Source: Sinohyriopsis cumingii
Lineage: Eukaryota > Mollusca > Bivalvia > Unionida > Unionidae
Assembly (NCBI GenBank): GCA_028554795.2
Contig: CM068839.1
Location: 15,965,220 to 16,029,219 of the forward strand
Direction: 5' to 3'
Length of the DNA: 64,000 nucleotides
A program made the translations under genes and the position numbers. Shown here one piece after another: positions 63,347 through 64,000 of the stretch. The notes under the pieces are model-generated. The model saw only the letters and a program-made list of their open reading frames with translations, made no database searches and was not told the origin of the DNA. Within the stretch, counting starts at the first letter, position 1; each line of letters begins with the position of its first letter.

Positions 63347-64000
63347 CTACAACAAACCATTCAGCATAGATTACAGTTGTTGTATTGCTGGATGTTGTGG
63401 ATGAGACCAAAGAACAATGGGATGAGCTTGTAAACCCCATGTACTTTGCACAAGACCATAACATACAAAAGTACAAACCACTATCATTTATTTATTTATT
63501 ACATACTGTACCCATATTTATTACAAAGAAATTGCCATACACAAAATCGGAGATCAAAAAACTGTATAGCCTGATGCATGGGGCACCTGTAAATCTAGAA
63601 TGGACACCTGTAAATCTAGACTGGGCACCTGTAAATCTAGATTGGGCACATGTAAATCTAGACTGGGCACCTGTAAATCTAGACTGGGCACCTGTAAATT
63701 TACACTGTGCACCTGTAAATCTAGATTAGGCCCATCCTGATTTCTAAGTAAGTTGCAGATCAGGCTTTTTAAAAAAAGTTTATCTACTTTGCCTGAATGA
63801 AAACATGAGTTCACCAACAAAATGCAGCATTTTCATTTAGAAATTCTTGTTAATATCCATCCCCTTACTGGGGTTCAATTTGAAGGTCCTTCCACCTTAT
63901 GAATACAGTATGTTCAACTGTATCAAAAGCTATCAATTTTGTGTACAAACAAAGCATGGATATGATTAACGAGAAACAGTATTATTTCCGAGAAACAGTA
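63347..64000. other. GAS8 intron, cut by the window edge
   Basis: Holds the 21-bp minisatellite at 63575-63728 and unique sequence; no exon seen up to the window end. Confidence 0.6.
63575..63728. repeat. 21-bp minisatellite, about 7 copies
   Basis: The unit is TGTAAATCTAGACTGGGCAC plus C. The 7-codon period keeps a frame open on both strands (APVNLDW on plus, VPSLDLQ on minus), which is not a gene. Confidence 0.9.

Noticed and set aside
63385..63820. 114- and 88-codon frames with APVNLDW or VPSLDLQ repeats
   Set aside because: Products of the 21-bp minisatellite; the GAS8 exon nearby explains the real coding signal.

Overview
The window is animal nuclear DNA, most likely from a marine lophotrochozoan such as a bivalve mollusc. 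It has widely spaced exons with GT-AG introns, many mini- and microsatellites, tRNA-derived SINEs and hAT-type MITEs. The mollusc assignment is an inference from the overall look and the SINE type; no species can be named.

Host genes. A plus-strand C2H2 zinc-finger gene, which I recognise as the ZNF423/ZNF521 (Drosophila Oaz) orthologue, has seven coding exons here (8072-8211, 34255-35844, 36700-37066, 43852-45325, 48473-48598, 49220-49347, 49982-50194). All splice phases join; its 5' exons lie upstream of the window. Facing it tail to tail on the minus strand are the last five coding exons of GAS8/DRC4, a subunit of the axonemal nexin-dynein regulatory complex (53546-63346), which continue beyond the right edge. 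A decayed intronless eEF1G copy, three copies of one SINE family and two small hAT-like elements lie in introns of the zinc-finger gene.

The central object is a structurally complete Maverick/Polinton of 17,978 bp (13124-31101). It has 336-340 bp terminal inverted repeats and a perfect 6-bp target duplication (GGCAAG). It sits inside a 54-bp satellite array within a 26-kb intron of the zinc-finger gene. It encodes an adenain-like protease, double-jelly-roll major capsid protein, penton-like minor capsid protein, several small virion or membrane proteins, a retroviral-type integrase with a chromodomain, a FtsK/HerA-type packaging ATPase and a protein-primed family B DNA polymerase. The polymerase is broken by two in-frame stops and one frameshift, so this copy cannot replicate by itself as read. 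The CCHC zinc-knuckle gene also changes frame at a poly-A run. The other genes are open.

Within the element, capsid-type genes form tightly packed minus-strand runs with TATA boxes and ordinary AATAAA signals. A second set of five small genes, three at the left end and two at the right end, is built differently. Each ends in a copy of a histone-mRNA-type 3' end: a 16-nt hairpin (GGCCCTTTTCAGGGCC or AGCCCTTTTCAGGGCT), then ACCCA or a close variant, then 12-13 nt later a purine-rich GAAAAGA-type box resembling the histone downstream element that pairs with U7 snRNA. The three left-end genes also share a 26-bp upstream box. I read these five as a separately regulated gene class, possibly coupled to host S phase through SLBP and U7. 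This is the observation most worth following.
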